Of a stretch of DNA of 64,000 nt, positions 23,195 through 35,900 are shown one piece after another. The stretch spans positions 7,405,737 to 7,469,736 of the forward strand of contig OZ022240.1 of NCBI GenBank assembly GCA_963978895.1, in the 5' to 3' direction. The translations under genes and the position numbers were made by a program. A model generated the notes under the pieces. The model was not told the DNA's origin and did no database searches. It saw only the letters and a list, made by a program, of their open reading frames with translations. The DNA is from Erpobdella octoculata (taxonomy: Eukaryota; Annelida; Clitellata; Hirudinida; Erpobdellidae). Position 1 is the stretch's first letter, and the number at the start of each line of letters is the position of its first letter.

Positions 23195-23720
23195 GTCAGG
23201 GTCGTTGTGGTTTGAGAAGGTTGTGTAGCATCTTTTCCTTAATTCTTTCTGAGCATCGAGGTAGTGTAGGATCATCTGAGACAGGATCTGGAACAGGCGT
23301 AGATTGAATTCGTTTCCTTCTTAATGTTGGGCCTCTTGGAAGTTGAACAGGTGGTGTAACAGGTCTGACGGTTCTGTATGTTGCATGTTGAGTAGGTGTG
23401 ACAGTTCTGGATGTAGCACGAGTCTGGAAGAGGAATGCAGAGGGGATTGGAGTCCAGCGCCAATCCAGGATTGCTGACGGAGCATCGGAGCGGAGTGACG
23501 GACGACTGACAGTTCGAACCTGGTACCGAGCTTTCTGATTGAAGACCAGATGTGTAGCCGTCTGAGAGAAATAACGCAGTATTGTCCATTGAACAACGAG
23601 CTCCCTTTTTTAAATTGGACCGGCATCGTATTAACCATGAAGGGCTTAAAAAATTTTTTGCAGCCATTTTGAGAAAACTCAATATTATTGGCAGAAAAGC
23701 AAAATCGATGTTTCACTTGG
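23195..23720 (-). pseudogene. Ty3/gypsy pol C-terminal fragment, copy C
   Basis: Proline/arginine-rich tail like copy A, but frameshifted. From about 23515 it joins a different upstream sequence than copy A, which marks the right limit of the A/C duplication. No protease, RT or integrase core. Confidence 0.5.
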
Positions 23721-23792
23721 AAGATGTCACTCCTCGACCGACACTACTCATGGGTTGATCCTGAGACTTAAAAATATTTTACAAAATTAAAA

Positions 23793-24100
23793 TCTGAACA
23801 GCACCCAAAACCAATTAAATCACTCCTATAATCCTACTAGACTCACACGTCCACACTAATTCAACTCTTACATGGTTCACGTCACCCAAAGCTCTGCGCT
23901 TATAAAATCTACTTAAGGAGCTTTCAGTACTCCAAAGACAATTAATTCTTCAACAAAACGAACCTATCGGACTCACACGTCCCACCTATTCTCGGACTTC
24001 ACTGTCCTAATACTTAGGGCTTAGGGCCACAAAAAAATAAAGTTTACACTTCCATTGTACAGGCTACTCGGCGTTGATATATCCGGAGCAGGTACGGTAC
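23793..24100. repeat. dispersed repeat shared with 9296-9620
   Basis: Begins AACAGCACCCAAAACCAATT. Near-identical to the first copy until GATATATCCGGAGCAGGTAC. Non-coding. Confidence 0.6.
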
Positions 24101-24239
24101 CAATTATAACTAGGACAGGACCTGGAATGACATTATTCAGAGTCATCAGTTCATGACTATTGACTATCTGGTATCAGTAGTCAGCTATCATTAAATAGGT
24201 GGTGCCTGCATCTGTATGGAGTTGTTGACAGGTGAAGCT

Positions 24240-24730
24240 GCTGCTTTTGTACCCATTAAAAATGTTGTTGCAGCAAACTCAATGTGCCTACGACCTGTGA
24301 AGAACTTTTCAAAATTCCTTCAATGAATAGATTGAGTCTATGTGCCTGACACCATATGTACAGTGCTTTTTTACTTAATTAGCTGATTTTAACCTACAGA
24401 TCAGAGTATTTCCACTCAATTATTAGCACTGTTGTAACGTTGCCCTATAATCCAATCAAACTCAAGTCCCAGGTTTCTAAAAATTGGTACAACTTGGTCA
24501 CACAGACCCTGACCACTGCAATCTGAAGTCATAAATATTTTTATCAATCTTTCAACAGGTCGAATGTATTGGTCTGTATTAGAAATATAACGGGCAAGCA
24601 CAGCTTAAGTGTTTTTTGTGACAAATCTTGTGACAGATTATTGAAAAATGCTTTTTGACAAGAAATTTCTGAGCATGTTTTATCTGCAAAGAAGCTTTTC
24701 ATTGTTTTTAAAAGACGATGACAATTCAAT
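24240..24730 (-). pseudogene. hAT transposase catalytic-domain fragment
   Basis: The - strand reads YISNTDQYIRPVERLIKIF, then SDCSGQGLCDQVVPIFRNL, GLEFDWIIGQRYNSANN and, after a stop, MWCQAHRLNLF-like residues. The GQ.YD.A.N and C.AH.LNL pattern is the RNase H-like core of ZMYM1/P52rIPK-type hAT transposases. It is broken by stops. Part of the same sequence reappears at 6840-6945. Confidence 0.6.
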
Positions 24731-25059
24731 GGGCTGAGAAAGTTGACCTATGGCTTATTTCGAACATCTCTGTGGCGGATTTCGTCTAGTTTCATCAAGT
24801 AGCCGGAAGCACAAGAATCAAATTCAGAAAACTCTCTGAAAAGATCCAGGAATTTTCCCTCTTTATTGGTGTGCTATCATGATATCACCTTCATTTCTAA
24901 ACTCATCCTGTAATGTCTGGTAGTTTGTCAACAAATTTGATAAAATGTCATATTCAATATCTGGACTACTTGACTTTGATCCAAACATTTGGTCCAAGAC
25001 ATGTTTCAAAAGCACGATCCAGGATATGATGCTGACATCCAATGGTTGGTTCTGGTTTT

Positions 25060-25325
25060 CTAACTGACAGCTCCTGGTGACGTTTCATAAATGCTCTCAG
25101 CCAATCCTGTCCTACTTGCTGAATATCAACAGCTGAGGTACACTTTCATGCTGCTTCTCGAACTTTTTAACACAGATTTCTTCCATTCTATTAAAATTAG
25201 GATAACAATGATTTTCACATGATGTTCCGTTATAATGCTTACAAGAGGTAGTACAAGTCAACCTGTATAAGTTACACAGGCAGTTTTTACCTCCAGAAGG
25301 TTTCTTCGAATAGAGCTCCAAAAAT
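25060..25325 (-). pseudogene. diverged pogo-related fragment
   Basis: 25060-25110 encodes DWLRAFMKRHQELSVRKPE (pogo helix-turn-helix). Immediately upstream is a 69-residue frame, rich in Cys and Lys (start MELYSKKPSGGKN), that I do not recognise. The junction sequence is shared with 7488-7577. Confidence 0.5.
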
Positions 25326-25659
25326 TAAAAATAACTGTATGTACATCTGGGTTTGGCTCTGTTACTTTGCAGGACAGTAAATATTGGTATTTATTGTCGA
25401 TGGTTTGAAAGGTGTTTGAAAGGCTTATAAATTTCTTGCTGCAATAATATATAAATGCTGTTGTGTCTTTCAGAAAACTTTATTCTTTCTAAACACAATA
25501 TAAATAACAAGAAACATGTAATGTAAATACCGCGCAACTCGCAAAACACTAAACAGAACTTTCTCGCAACAACTCGGTAGCTAGCTTGGAAGGCGCACCT
25601 GATTACACCTGGAGTGTCTCGTCACAACAAATGCAATCAAATTATTTCATTAAATTATA

Positions 25660-26050
25660 TTATATTGAAGATGAAGATTTTAATACTAACATTGCCTTGT
25701 CAGTTGTACCCATGTTAACAACTAACTTAGAATATTTCCCCTCGTGTGTCGCACGATGTTCCATAACAGTTTCAATGTCAGCATAGCTTGCTTCAGTGAA
25801 TTCTCTACCTAATTGTCTGATAACTGAAAGTGAGGCTTCAACCCTACACACGACCCTAACCCAGTGCAACACATGCATGCAAGAAAAGTTTCCCGAGTTA
25901 GACCTTACTTTCCGTTCGCTTCCCAGCGTTGTAGAAACCCAGCAAATTCGTTGAGAAAGCTGAGTTTCCAATCTGCAGTAGATCGGATGGTGTCCATGTT
26001 TATGTTTCGTTTTTCTTTTCCCTTAGCAGAGGATTTCACGTTCATAATGT
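25660..26050 (-). other. unrecognised - strand ORF fragment
   Basis: A frame of about 100 codons ends EASYADIETVMEHRATHEGK, then SKLVVNMGTTDKAMLVL. The second half looks like real protein sequence rather than a shadow frame, but I cannot place the family. It lies between hAT/pogo and P-type debris, so a transposon origin is likely. Confidence 0.3.
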
Positions 26051-26129
26051 TCTAGAGTTTTAAAATACGCGTGATAAACTCTGCTATACCATGACATTCT
26101 GTCTTTCTGGCATGTTTGGCGTAATAATT

Positions 26130-27000
26130 TAGAGCATCACGAGTACTTTCTGAAAAAACTGAGGTCTGAGGTTTCTCACTACTTTTAGTGGGCTGGCGAC
26201 AGTTTGTGGGCTTCCTTCAGAGCAAATGATGCTTCAGGGTGGAACAACTGCACTAATGGCAATGAACTTTCCCACTACTGACTTCACCATGAACGTCAAG
26301 AGAGTTGAAGCTACAGCTCCGTCACCTGTAAGACCTTTCACCTCACTGCTGTTATATTCGACCTGCTTAGCAATGTAAATTTCGTCAATCATCAAAACAA
26401 CTTTTCTTTGAAATTCATTGAGATTGGTTATTCTTAATTTGAGGTAAGAGACATTGTTTAATCCTGTGTTGGCATTAACTTTTTCTGTAATTTTCCCCAA
26501 AGTGAGTAAGGATGGCAGACACAGAAAATTTTCATCTTGTAGAATCCTGTTAGCCGCAGGACTGGTAGCATTAATCAATTAAGAAAAAATTGTTAATTCC
26601 GGGGAATAGTTTTGTCTATATTTGTTTTTTGTCGAAAGTTTAAGTTGTTTAATGAGAAAAAGTAGATGGCAATGTTCTTCTGAACAGTCTTCAAGAGTGT
26701 CCATGTAATCTTCTTCAAGACTGTTTAGCGTAACACAAATTTTGGCATTGTCTTTACCTAGTCTGTGAGTTTTCAAAATGTGAGGTTTTACAGTGAGAGC
26801 TTTCTCGCAAAACGTTTTGTCAAGTTTCTGATTCGTAATTTTAAGATCAGAAGACAATCCAGTTATGATGGTAGCAGAGCGGCCAGTGTTTGGCGAACGG
26901 CAACTGACAAATTGTCATGCCAAATTTTGGCGAGAATTGTGTTTGATGCGTCGCTGGAACCCATCAAGGACCTCATGAGGTGTAGCAGTTGTGATGTGTC
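26130..27000 (-). pseudogene. P-type (THAP9-like) transposase fused to LINE ORF1-like segment, copy 1
   Basis: 26578-26234 encodes the start of a P-family transposase catalytic domain (INATSPAANRILQ, FLCLPSLLTLGKI, VVLMIDEIYIAKQVEYNSSE). Directly upstream, 26857-26579 carries a frame whose end (NYSPELTIFS) fits the residues preceding that domain. Its start (SSDLKITNQKLDKTFCEKAL, HILKTHRLGK) instead resembles the RRM of LINE ORF1 proteins. One stop (TAA) separates the two frames. The same fusion and stop recur at 28420-29084. No THAP domain is attached here. Confidence 0.6.
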
Positions 27001-27012
27001 CTGTTGCCTATG

Positions 27013-27345
27013 TCATCGATTTGGAAAAGACGATTTAGCCTGACCTCTGGCGTATTGGCCAGAGGTCAGGCTAAATCGTGTTATATGTCCGTCTTTTAAG
27101 GTTGTATACGGGACGTTGATCTTTGTGTAGCTGATTATGTCCACAACTTCTGAAACTGTTTCTGTAGGCGGAGGTATCGCGACTGTTCGGACGATATACG
27201 CCGCAATTCGAAGATGGCGTCTGTTTGCATAAACCACTCTATTTGGTTTGCCATGGTGAAGAGTGTCTTCAACTGGAACTGGCGGTAGGTTATCGTATGA
27301 GATAATGACTTCTTGTCAGGAGTCACATTTTGTAAAAGCAACTGT
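27013..27345 (-). other. short unassigned frames around a perfect hairpin
   Basis: Overlapping - strand frames (one beginning MANQIEWFMQTDAIFELR) suggest LINE ORF1-type N-terminal sequence, but the match is weak. They abut the perfect inverted repeat at 27031-27078. Confidence 0.25.
27031..27078. repeat. perfect 21-bp inverted repeat
   Basis: Arms 27031-27051 (CGATTTAGCCTGACCTCTGG plus C) and 27058-27078 are exact reverse complements with a 6-base loop GTATTG. Confidence 0.95.
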
Positions 27346-27595
27346 TGATCTGGCTATGGCTCCACTTTTATAAAAAATTATGTGTGCATTGCTGGTTGAA
27401 GGGTGTGTAGTGTATACGACAATCGATATAAATAAATGAAAATGTATGTAAATATAATCCTTTATTCATGCACTTAAATTCAACACGTGCGACAATAGTG
27501 AGAGTCCGAGACAAAGACACAGGAAGAAGGCAGGAGCCAAAGAATATAAAACATCGAAGTTAATCAAATGAAAAAACATAAATAATGGAATTAGG

Positions 27596-27710
27596 ATAAA
27601 ATAAGTTCTGATAAATTAGAATAAAATAAGTTCTGATAAATTAGAATAAAATAAGTTCTGATAAATTAGAATAAAATAAGTTCTGATAAATTAGAATAAA
27701 TAAGTTATTA
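27596..27710. repeat. 25-bp tandem repeat, four and a half copies
   Basis: The unit ATAAGTTCTGATAAATTAGA plus ATAAA repeats with period 25 at 27601, 27626, 27651 and 27676. Copies are nearly identical. Non-coding. Confidence 0.95.
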
Positions 27711-27929
27711 TAGGTGCACATCCATAATAAGTTGCTCAGCTATAAAATCTGCTGTTATGTCTAGCTTTTAAGCAGCTGAAGTTGAAGCGGTATCTCCTTT
27801 GAATGTCAGAAAGAGAAAAATTGGAGAATTTAAGAAGAGATACAGCTCGAATTTTTCTATTGCCCTCCAACACCTGATGTATTGAAATGTGTTAGTGTTT
27901 GCTCCTGACATTTGACGCAACCGCCCAAA

Positions 27930-29084
27930 CCGAGACATACAGAGCATCACGAGTACTCTCTGAAAAAACTGAAGTAGCCAGTGAAACTGACTTTTTCTCA
28001 TTACTTTTTGTGTTCAAAAAGGCTAGCGACAGTGTTTGGGCTTCCTTTAAAGCAAATGATGCTTGATGATGGAACAACTACACTATATGATTAAAGTCTG
28101 TCCTGCAACCACGACGTAAGTCTTGCTGGAACTCTGGACACTGAAAAAGTTTTTTGGATTGAAAATTATTGTAAATATTTTTCAGGGGTCAAAAATGAGG
28201 AAGACATTCTGTTGTGACACTAGTCCGCAATGTGCCTCAGCAAAGCTGAATAACAAAATATTTGCAGTTTACTGCCTCGTCATCCACCGAGATGGCTGCA
28301 ACAGTAAATCCAACTTTGAAAATTGATGCAACCACTTTGTTGTAGCATTTGTGAATTATTTCAGCTGTAATCTTTGCCATCGGATAGATGGCAACGACGT
28401 CCTTTTACTTTCCAACTACTTACTTCGCCATGAACGTCAAGCGAGTTGAAGCTACAGCTCCGTCAGCTGTAAGACCTTTCACCTCACTGCTGTTATATTC
28501 GACCCGCTTAGCAATGTAAATTTGGTCAATCATCCAGACAACTTTTCTTTGAAATTCATTGAGATTGGTTATTCTTAATTTGAGGTAAGAGACATTGTCT
28601 AACCCTGTGTTGGCATTGACTTTTTCTGTAATTTTTCCCAACGTGACGAAGGATGGCAGACAAAGAAAATTTTCATCTTGTAGAATCCTGTTAGCCGCAG
28701 GACTGGTAGCATTAATCAATTAAGAAAAAATTGTTAATTCCGGGGAATAGTTTTGTCTATATTTGTTTTTGTCGAAAGTTTAAGTTGTTTAATGAGAAAA
28801 ATGAGATGGCAATGTTCTTCTGAACAGTCTTCAAGAGTGTCCATGTAATCTTCTTCAAGACTGTTTAGCGTAACACAAATTTTGGCATTGTCTTTACCTA
28901 GTCTGTGAGTTTTCAAAATGTGAGGTTTTACAGTGAGAGCTTTCTCGCAAAACGTTTTGTCAAGTTTCTGATTCGTAATTTTAAGATCAGAAGACAATCC
29001 AGTTATAATTACGTTGTTGGATCTTATTTTGATATCCTTTCTTTCTTTATCAGTCTCAAGAATTGCTTTTGAAGTAGCTTCCAC
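27930..29084 (-). pseudogene. P-type transposase/LINE ORF1-like fusion, copy 2
   Basis: 28719-28420 repeats the P-family segment (INATSPAANRILQ, VVWMIDQIYIAKRVEYN), here with the conserved Asp-Glu of MIDEIY changed to Asp-Gln. 29084-28734 carries the ORF1-like segment with a longer N-terminus (ILETDKERKDIKIRSNNVII, the usual lead-in to a LINE ORF1 RRM). 27940-28090 matches the region beyond the transposase core in copy 1 (26130-26250). The shared stop between the segments shows both copies descend from one already broken fusion. Confidence 0.6.
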
Positions 29085-29439
29085 CAGCTTTTGAGTTTGG
29101 AATTCAAAAGGAAAAGGACAAGAGTTTTGTTATCGCTGAGTTTGGTTTCTAGGCGGGCCATTCACTGGCTGATGTCATTTAGCTGGGCAGCGACAACATC
29201 CATAAAAGATGGAAAATTCAAACGCCCATGCTTAATAAATATATACCGTACTAGTGGGGTTAGAAAAGTAAGCCATTAACACAGCCTTGTCAATATTTAA
29301 ATTTCAGTAAAACTTTTCTGACACCCAAAGAAATTCATAGCCACTGGATCGACTTATATAATTTGCTAGCTTCGTCCGTCTGTAAGTCAACATCTTAAAA
29401 GAGAATGAGTTAGCTGGAGGTCTTGTAGTCACCGCTCAC

Positions 29440-29571
29440 ATGCCTCTGGGAAGCTTAGCAAGGTTGAGCTTGTCCACGAGAAGTATGGCATTGTCGAGGT
29501 CCTTGAGATACGCTGGATTGATGCTTTAGTTCATCTAGCAAGTGTTTAACTAGTTTGCTGGAGTTCTCCAT
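29440..29571 (-). pseudogene. LTR-retrotransposon gag start (fragment)
   Basis: On the - strand an ATG at 29571 opens a short frame (MENSSKLVKHLLDELK) directly after a 14-base primer-binding-like segment (29572-29585, GTGGCACAGTCGAC) next to the LTR end. It shifts frame after about 16 codons. The position after an LTR suggests gag. Confidence 0.4.
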
Positions 29572-29585
29572 GTCGACTGTGCCAC

Positions 29586-29761
29586 TGTTGTAATTTTAAC
29601 TCTTATGATAAATAAAACAACTAGTGAGAACAACGTTTATTTGACTATAAGCGACCGCTGCGATAATAATAGTAACCGATCCCTCGCCCAACACCGATCA
29701 CTTCTGCGTGCCCCCAGAACTAACAGCGCAAAATGATAATTGATAGTTCGTAAGTACAACA
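29586..29761 (-). mobile_element. 5' LTR of a truncated LTR retrotransposon (176 bp)
   Basis: Ends are TGTTGTA and TACAACA, a 7-bp terminal inverted repeat of TG...CA type, in - orientation. A TGG-containing putative primer-binding site follows immediately. It lies about 210 bp upstream of the first ATG of the hexosaminidase gene. Confidence 0.55.
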
Positions 29762-29972
29762 TTTATGCCTGTTGTCCTATTGGCGGTGATGCTAGTTTAA
29801 ATAGAAAATGGTTACTGTTGTGGTGTTTTATTGAAGCAATAAAGCTTTATCTTTAATCGTTATGCTGACTTCAAAAATCCATGATATTATAAGATGAAAG
29901 GTGTGATATACCATTAGTGCACTTATGCTTTATATATTTTGTAGTTTGATCTCATTGGAAACCTCATGAACT

Positions 29973-32900
29973 ATGCAGCACAGAGTTGCGGATATGCCCG
30001 AGAGTCCCATACAGTATAATATCGATAAGGTATATAAAAGATTAATTTTAATTTTTAGCTTGGTGACTTGCTTTATCTTTGCATTGAGTCATAAGTGACA
30101 TGTTTGTTTGATTTCAGGTTGATGTTGTTATGATGAATAACTATGGTATTCGAATTCCAAAGAAACCTCTAAGGTTATGTCAACCACGTATAAAAAACAA
30201 CACTTCTGTGTTTTTTTATTCAATTTTTTTATTAGTTTTTTCCTTAATAAGTTGTTATTTTGTAGGTGGTTTAAAAGATTTCTCTTGTGCATCACTTTTC
30301 TCTTGCTGTTAACAGCTGTTTTGAGTTATTTCAGCCTAACAGGTAAGCAGAGTTTTTACTAAACTGTTTGAAGAATAAATATTAAGATCTTGTCATCAGT
30401 TCTTGTTGATTGGCTACTTTCATTGATCCTCATTGGTTTCTTATTTCATATAGTAGAGCTCTCGGCATTATTCAAGATTATTACTTACTATTCTCAGTGT
30501 TGGGTAAAATACTTTTTAAATGTATTTTAAATACAGAACACAAATACTTTGACAGAGAGCATTTCAAATACAAATATTTCTAGGGTCTGTTTCAATTGCA
30601 AAATAGAAAATGCATTAAAGTATTTTACTGCAAAATACTAAAATACTATTTATAACACTTGATGCTGATACATCACCATGCAACACTTTTTAACAAAAAC
30701 AAGTCAACAGGGTAAATCTTTTATTGCAATAAAATAAACAGACTCAACTCAACTTTTAAAATGAGAATTTGCTTTTAAAATCAGTAATTGTTCAAAAGTT
30801 TCATCAGTCAAACTATTGCAGTGACGTGTCATTATTTGTCCCCCGGTGCTGAACAGGCGATCCACTGGAGCCGAGATGGGATGACAGTGTTGTACCACTT
30901 AAACATGTTTAAAACAACAGGGTATCATTTTAACGTGTCCAGGTTATTACATCTGTTTTCCAAAAATGTTGTGGCCTCTGAATTGTTGACTGTCACAGAT
31001 GTAGCTGATTCAAAGGAGAAAAATTCGTCTTCTTCATCATGTTCCTTTGAATGGGAATCTATCACCACATCTGTTTTAGGTATGAAATTTCGAAAACTGT
31101 CCATAAAAAAGTTTGTGAACACGACTTCTGTGGTTTTCTGGAACCCATCTCATTTTGAAGAATGGGTGTGTAACTGATGCTAAAATGAAATTGTTAACTT
31201 CAGAGTCAAACTACAAATGTTTAGCATATCGCGCTCGTAAGCCTTTCAAAATCGATTTCGCAAGTGGTTGTGCATGTCGGAGTGTTGATGAAATATTTAC
31301 AATAGACTGCTCAACACGCAAGATAGACGGCATCAGATAAGCCAGAAAAGATTCATTTTCACCTTGGAGCTTTTCTAAAGCTGTGGCCAATGGTTTCATA
31401 ACAAGTATAAATTCCTCCAAAATATCTAATTCAACAATGTTCAAATTTGGTATCTTCAAACTCGAAAATACAACTTTTAGATTGTCTTTAACTTCAATTA
31501 CACGCTGCACAGAGTTGTAGAGTGAGTTCCATTGCAATTGCTTCCCACAAACATTTTTGACAATCTCAGCAGCTTTTGGATGGCCAGAATGCGCTACATT
31601 TTTCCATGGCAGAGTTGTACAATCTCCTGTATGTCTGATTGTCTTTCAACGACTCAACTGCATCATGACTGGCCACTAAGTTCATAGTGTGTGCAGCACA
31701 TCGGTAGTGAGAGGGAGAAATATCCCGGGTTCTTCATTTTCTGCATCCAACACACCGGACACCTCGACTACTTCAAAATCACCATAAAATTGTTTTTCTT
31801 CACACTCACTTTCGCTGTCAATGTTACTGTCACTATCATTCTTTGTTTCAAAGTCTTTGCTTGCAAACATGCCTTGTGCATCAGTGTTCAAATCAAAATA
31901 GACCTTGAAAGCTTTAACGAAATTTGAACCGTTGTCAGTAACAGTTGCAACTAGCTGCTGTTGTCAAAATCCATAGTCATTAAACACATCTTGCAATTCG
32001 GTCATATGAATGAGTGCCCTTCAAACACCTGCATGCTAGAATGCAGGAACTCCGCGTTAGATCATCATTTATCCAATGGCACGTCACACCAAAGTAGCTC
32101 CTCTTCTGACATGACCAAATATCAGCCGTTGTACACAGATATTCAATTGACAAGCACTTTTTCTTTATAAGATTTTTTAATTGCAAAAAATAATCATTTA
32201 TATTTTTTACACCAGTTTGGTGACTCATCAAGCTGATTGATGGATTCAAACCTCTAATCATTTCTTTAAAATTTGGTTTTTTAACCATAGAAAAAGGTCT
32301 CATTTCGTGAATGATGTAGTATTTATTCAAAAAATTTGCAGTTGACTGAGAAACTGAAAATACCTCCTTAACTGTCCATTGCTTTTTACATTCAGTAAAA
32401 GCACTGTTTGACGTCTTGTTCGGTTTTTCAGCTTCAATTTTGCGACTATCAAACTTTTCCATCAAACTAGGATGAATACGTTTCAAGTGAGCCAAAAAAT
32501 TTGTTGTTGCAGATATTAAACCTGAATATGTTTTATTCGAAGCGCATTTTATGCACTTGGCCACAACTCTATCTCCATATCGACTAAAAATGTTGAACAA
32601 TTCTTCATCTAATATGGCCGGCATTCGACCACCACTGCCTGAATTATCTGCCATCTTAGTATTAATAAAACTTTAAACTTTAATTCTAACAACAACGAAC
32701 TACTTTTACTACAAACTCTAAAATCCAACCTCGTGCTAATCTTACGAAACGAAACAAAAGGAGGTACATTAAGTAAACATCGATTATGGTATAAAACCAT
32801 GATATAAATATTATCATAACACTTATTTATTAATTTTAAAGTTTACCGATCTTTATATTTATGGAAATGTCGATACTGTATTTTTTTATTTTATTTGTTA

Positions 32901-35900
32901 TTCAAAATATTCAAAATACTTTCTAAAGTATATACTAAATACATTTCCTAGAAGTATTTCAAATGAAAATATCTAAAAGTGTTCCAGATACAATGTATTT
33001 GAAATACTGCCCGACACTGACTATTCTATACTTTTCATTCTTGCTGTTTTCAGAGGAAATTGTTCTTGGCACAACTGTACCATTATATTGTTTTCATGAA
33101 TTACATTTCATTTTGTTAATTTGTTTGGGAGATAAAACCATTCATTGACCATTCTTTGCTTACTACTATCTCTTTGAAGGATCAATTACTACATCTCTTT
33201 CTTTTTTCTATCAGGACCTTTTTGGTTTATGGAACAGAATATAGATAAAATAGTTACAAAACAAAAAGAGATTGACTATATGGGGAAACATCTTAAAGTG
33301 GAATATATTCAATATGGTGACTCGTGGTCAATTAGGCTTCATAACAAAGGTCATGTCAATATTCAGAATGGAAATTGGGAAATTTATTTTTCTCAGGTAA
33401 CACCATTCTTGGACGGAGATAAACACGATTTACATTTAGAACCTGTAAACGGTTTTCTGTTCCGAATAACACCTAATAAAGGCAAAGGAATATCTGGTGC
33501 TATTCCTTCTCAAAGTTTCATAGATGTGCAGAAAAAATTCCAGTTGAAATCAAAATATTATGTTTTTCCTAATTGGCTAGTCACAGCTCCCAATCTTGCT
33601 GCTCGTATCATCCAATCGACGAATTTCACGGACCCCGAACAAATTATATCTATGTCTCCTACTTATTCTAGCGGAGCAAGATATAAAGCGAACGCTGTCA
33701 TTTTGAGCAAGGAAAAATTGAATCCAAAACTAGTCATTCCATCTCCTGCAATAGTTGAAGATAATGGTAAAGGTGAAGAACTTGTAGAAATCACCAATGA
33801 ATGGTTGGTTGGTTTCAGCAGTCATAAAATTGCCTCTGAAGCTGAAATTTTATCAGGTGAGTAATGTGATGAATGCATTTGTGATAGCTTAAAGATGTTG
33901 TAATTAAATTTGTTTTTTTGTTCAATTATTCTAACATCACAAGCAGACGAGCACATCTCGAGTTCTTACTAAATTTAAATTTAAATGTAATAAGTTTATA
34001 AAATTAATAAAATAAGAATTAATTACATGCCAGCATATGCATGTTGTATGCAGTAAACTATGGTAATTGTAACAGCAAATATACTGTTAGAATGGCATTG
34101 AAATGCAAAATTATGCATATGTTAAAAAACATATGTTGTAGTTTTTTATATTCAACCTAAGTTAAATTCATGTTATGTGAAGGTTTTCGAAATACATTAC
34201 TTAGTGAGCTTGGTTGAAACTTATGATATGATTACTGGCTCTTTAAAGCATGGCTTTCTTAATTAGTGCGAGTTTCAATCAGAAATAGAATGAAGTGAAA
34301 TTGGTTCTTTTTTTCAGATTTCTTGAACATAAAATCTAGGTATTTTGCCAGCTTAACGGAAATAATTGAAAAGAGTACAGTTATTTATCTAAATCTTGAC
34401 AGTTCTTCAAAAAAATTTGAAAATTACAAGGGAGAACGTTCTAATGAAGAGTCTTACGAACTTGTTGTTAGTCGTAAGGGAGTTGTAGTGACATCAGAAA
34501 CCACTGCAGGTATATTCTATGGAGTGCAATCTCTCATCAGTCTCAGTCTCAATAGATATTCTCAGAACGAGAAAGGTTTTTATCTACCTGTAATGACAAT
34601 CAGAGACTTTCCCAGATATCCGTGAGGATTACGATGAATTACGTTGAATTACAATGAATTACAATGTCAGTTTGTATTATTAGTTGCTGCTGGCTTGTGT
34701 ATAAAGTTGAAAGTTATTTCTGAATTGTGCTATCTTACATATTTCCATAGATTGTTTATTCCTGGTGTGAAGTTTGATTTATGTTCTTGTTAACCTCTAT
34801 TTTGTGTTTCTAGTATTTTGGACTCCTTAAAAGTAGCAAATTAATTGAGCAATTAGATTTTATTTGAAATATATAGAATTAGAGTAATATGAGAAAATTA
34901 GGTTAAAGTTGTCATATCAATGATTTTTGTGTTACTGCAGTGTCAAGTTTAACGGGTTCAAGTTTTGTTTTGAGCTCTGATTAGATTCATCATATATTTT
35001 TAGTTGAAAGTCTGCAGGTCTCTCTAACATATCCTTAAATAATAAATACACATCTTCTTATATTATTGTTGCAATATTTATTGAAAACCGGTACTTATTG
35101 TAATTTTGAAACAAATTATTTACAGATACAGAGGTCTCCACATCGATGTCGCACGCCACTTCTTAGGAAAATCATTTATAATGAAAATGATAACAGTGAT
35201 GTCCTGGTACAAGTTAAATAGTCTACATCTCCATCTCACTGATGATGAAGGCTGGAGAATTGAAATACCTTGCTTTCCTGAATTAACAGAGGTTTTGTGT
35301 TGTATTTCTATTTGATACTGGAAGTAAGTTACAATTTAAGAAGGAATGAAGAAAGTTATTGCATGTAATAGACAAAAAAGTAGTTGTAGTATCAGTATGG
35401 ATGAAGTAGTTTTATCATGTATATATTGTTTCTGTAGTAATATATATTGAGTTGGATATTTTGTAATATCTTTTTTCTAGAACGAGTTAGATATTTTGTG
35501 GTATCTTTTTTCTTGATGTAGACATTAAATTGAATTTTAAGTGAAAAATTAAAAAATTATGTGATTTCAACAGGTTGGTGCTCAGCCCGTAATAAAACAT
35601 GAAAAGAAGACCAAGGTCGATTTTCTTCATCCTTTTCTTGGACAGCTTGAAACCAATTCGTTTTACTCCGTCGGAGATTATAAGGACATTCTGAAACATG
35701 CCAGAAAGCACCATGTTTCTGTTATTCCAGAACTTGATTTTCCTGGTCACTCACATGCTGCACTTGTAAGCATGAGAGCCAGAAAATCTCTGAAGAATTC
35801 ACGTTCCAGAGAAATGAAGCTTAAGGAATGTGCTTTACCAGAGAATCTTGTCATCGAAGATGAGGAAGATCAATCAAACGATGCATCCGTTAATGGTTTG

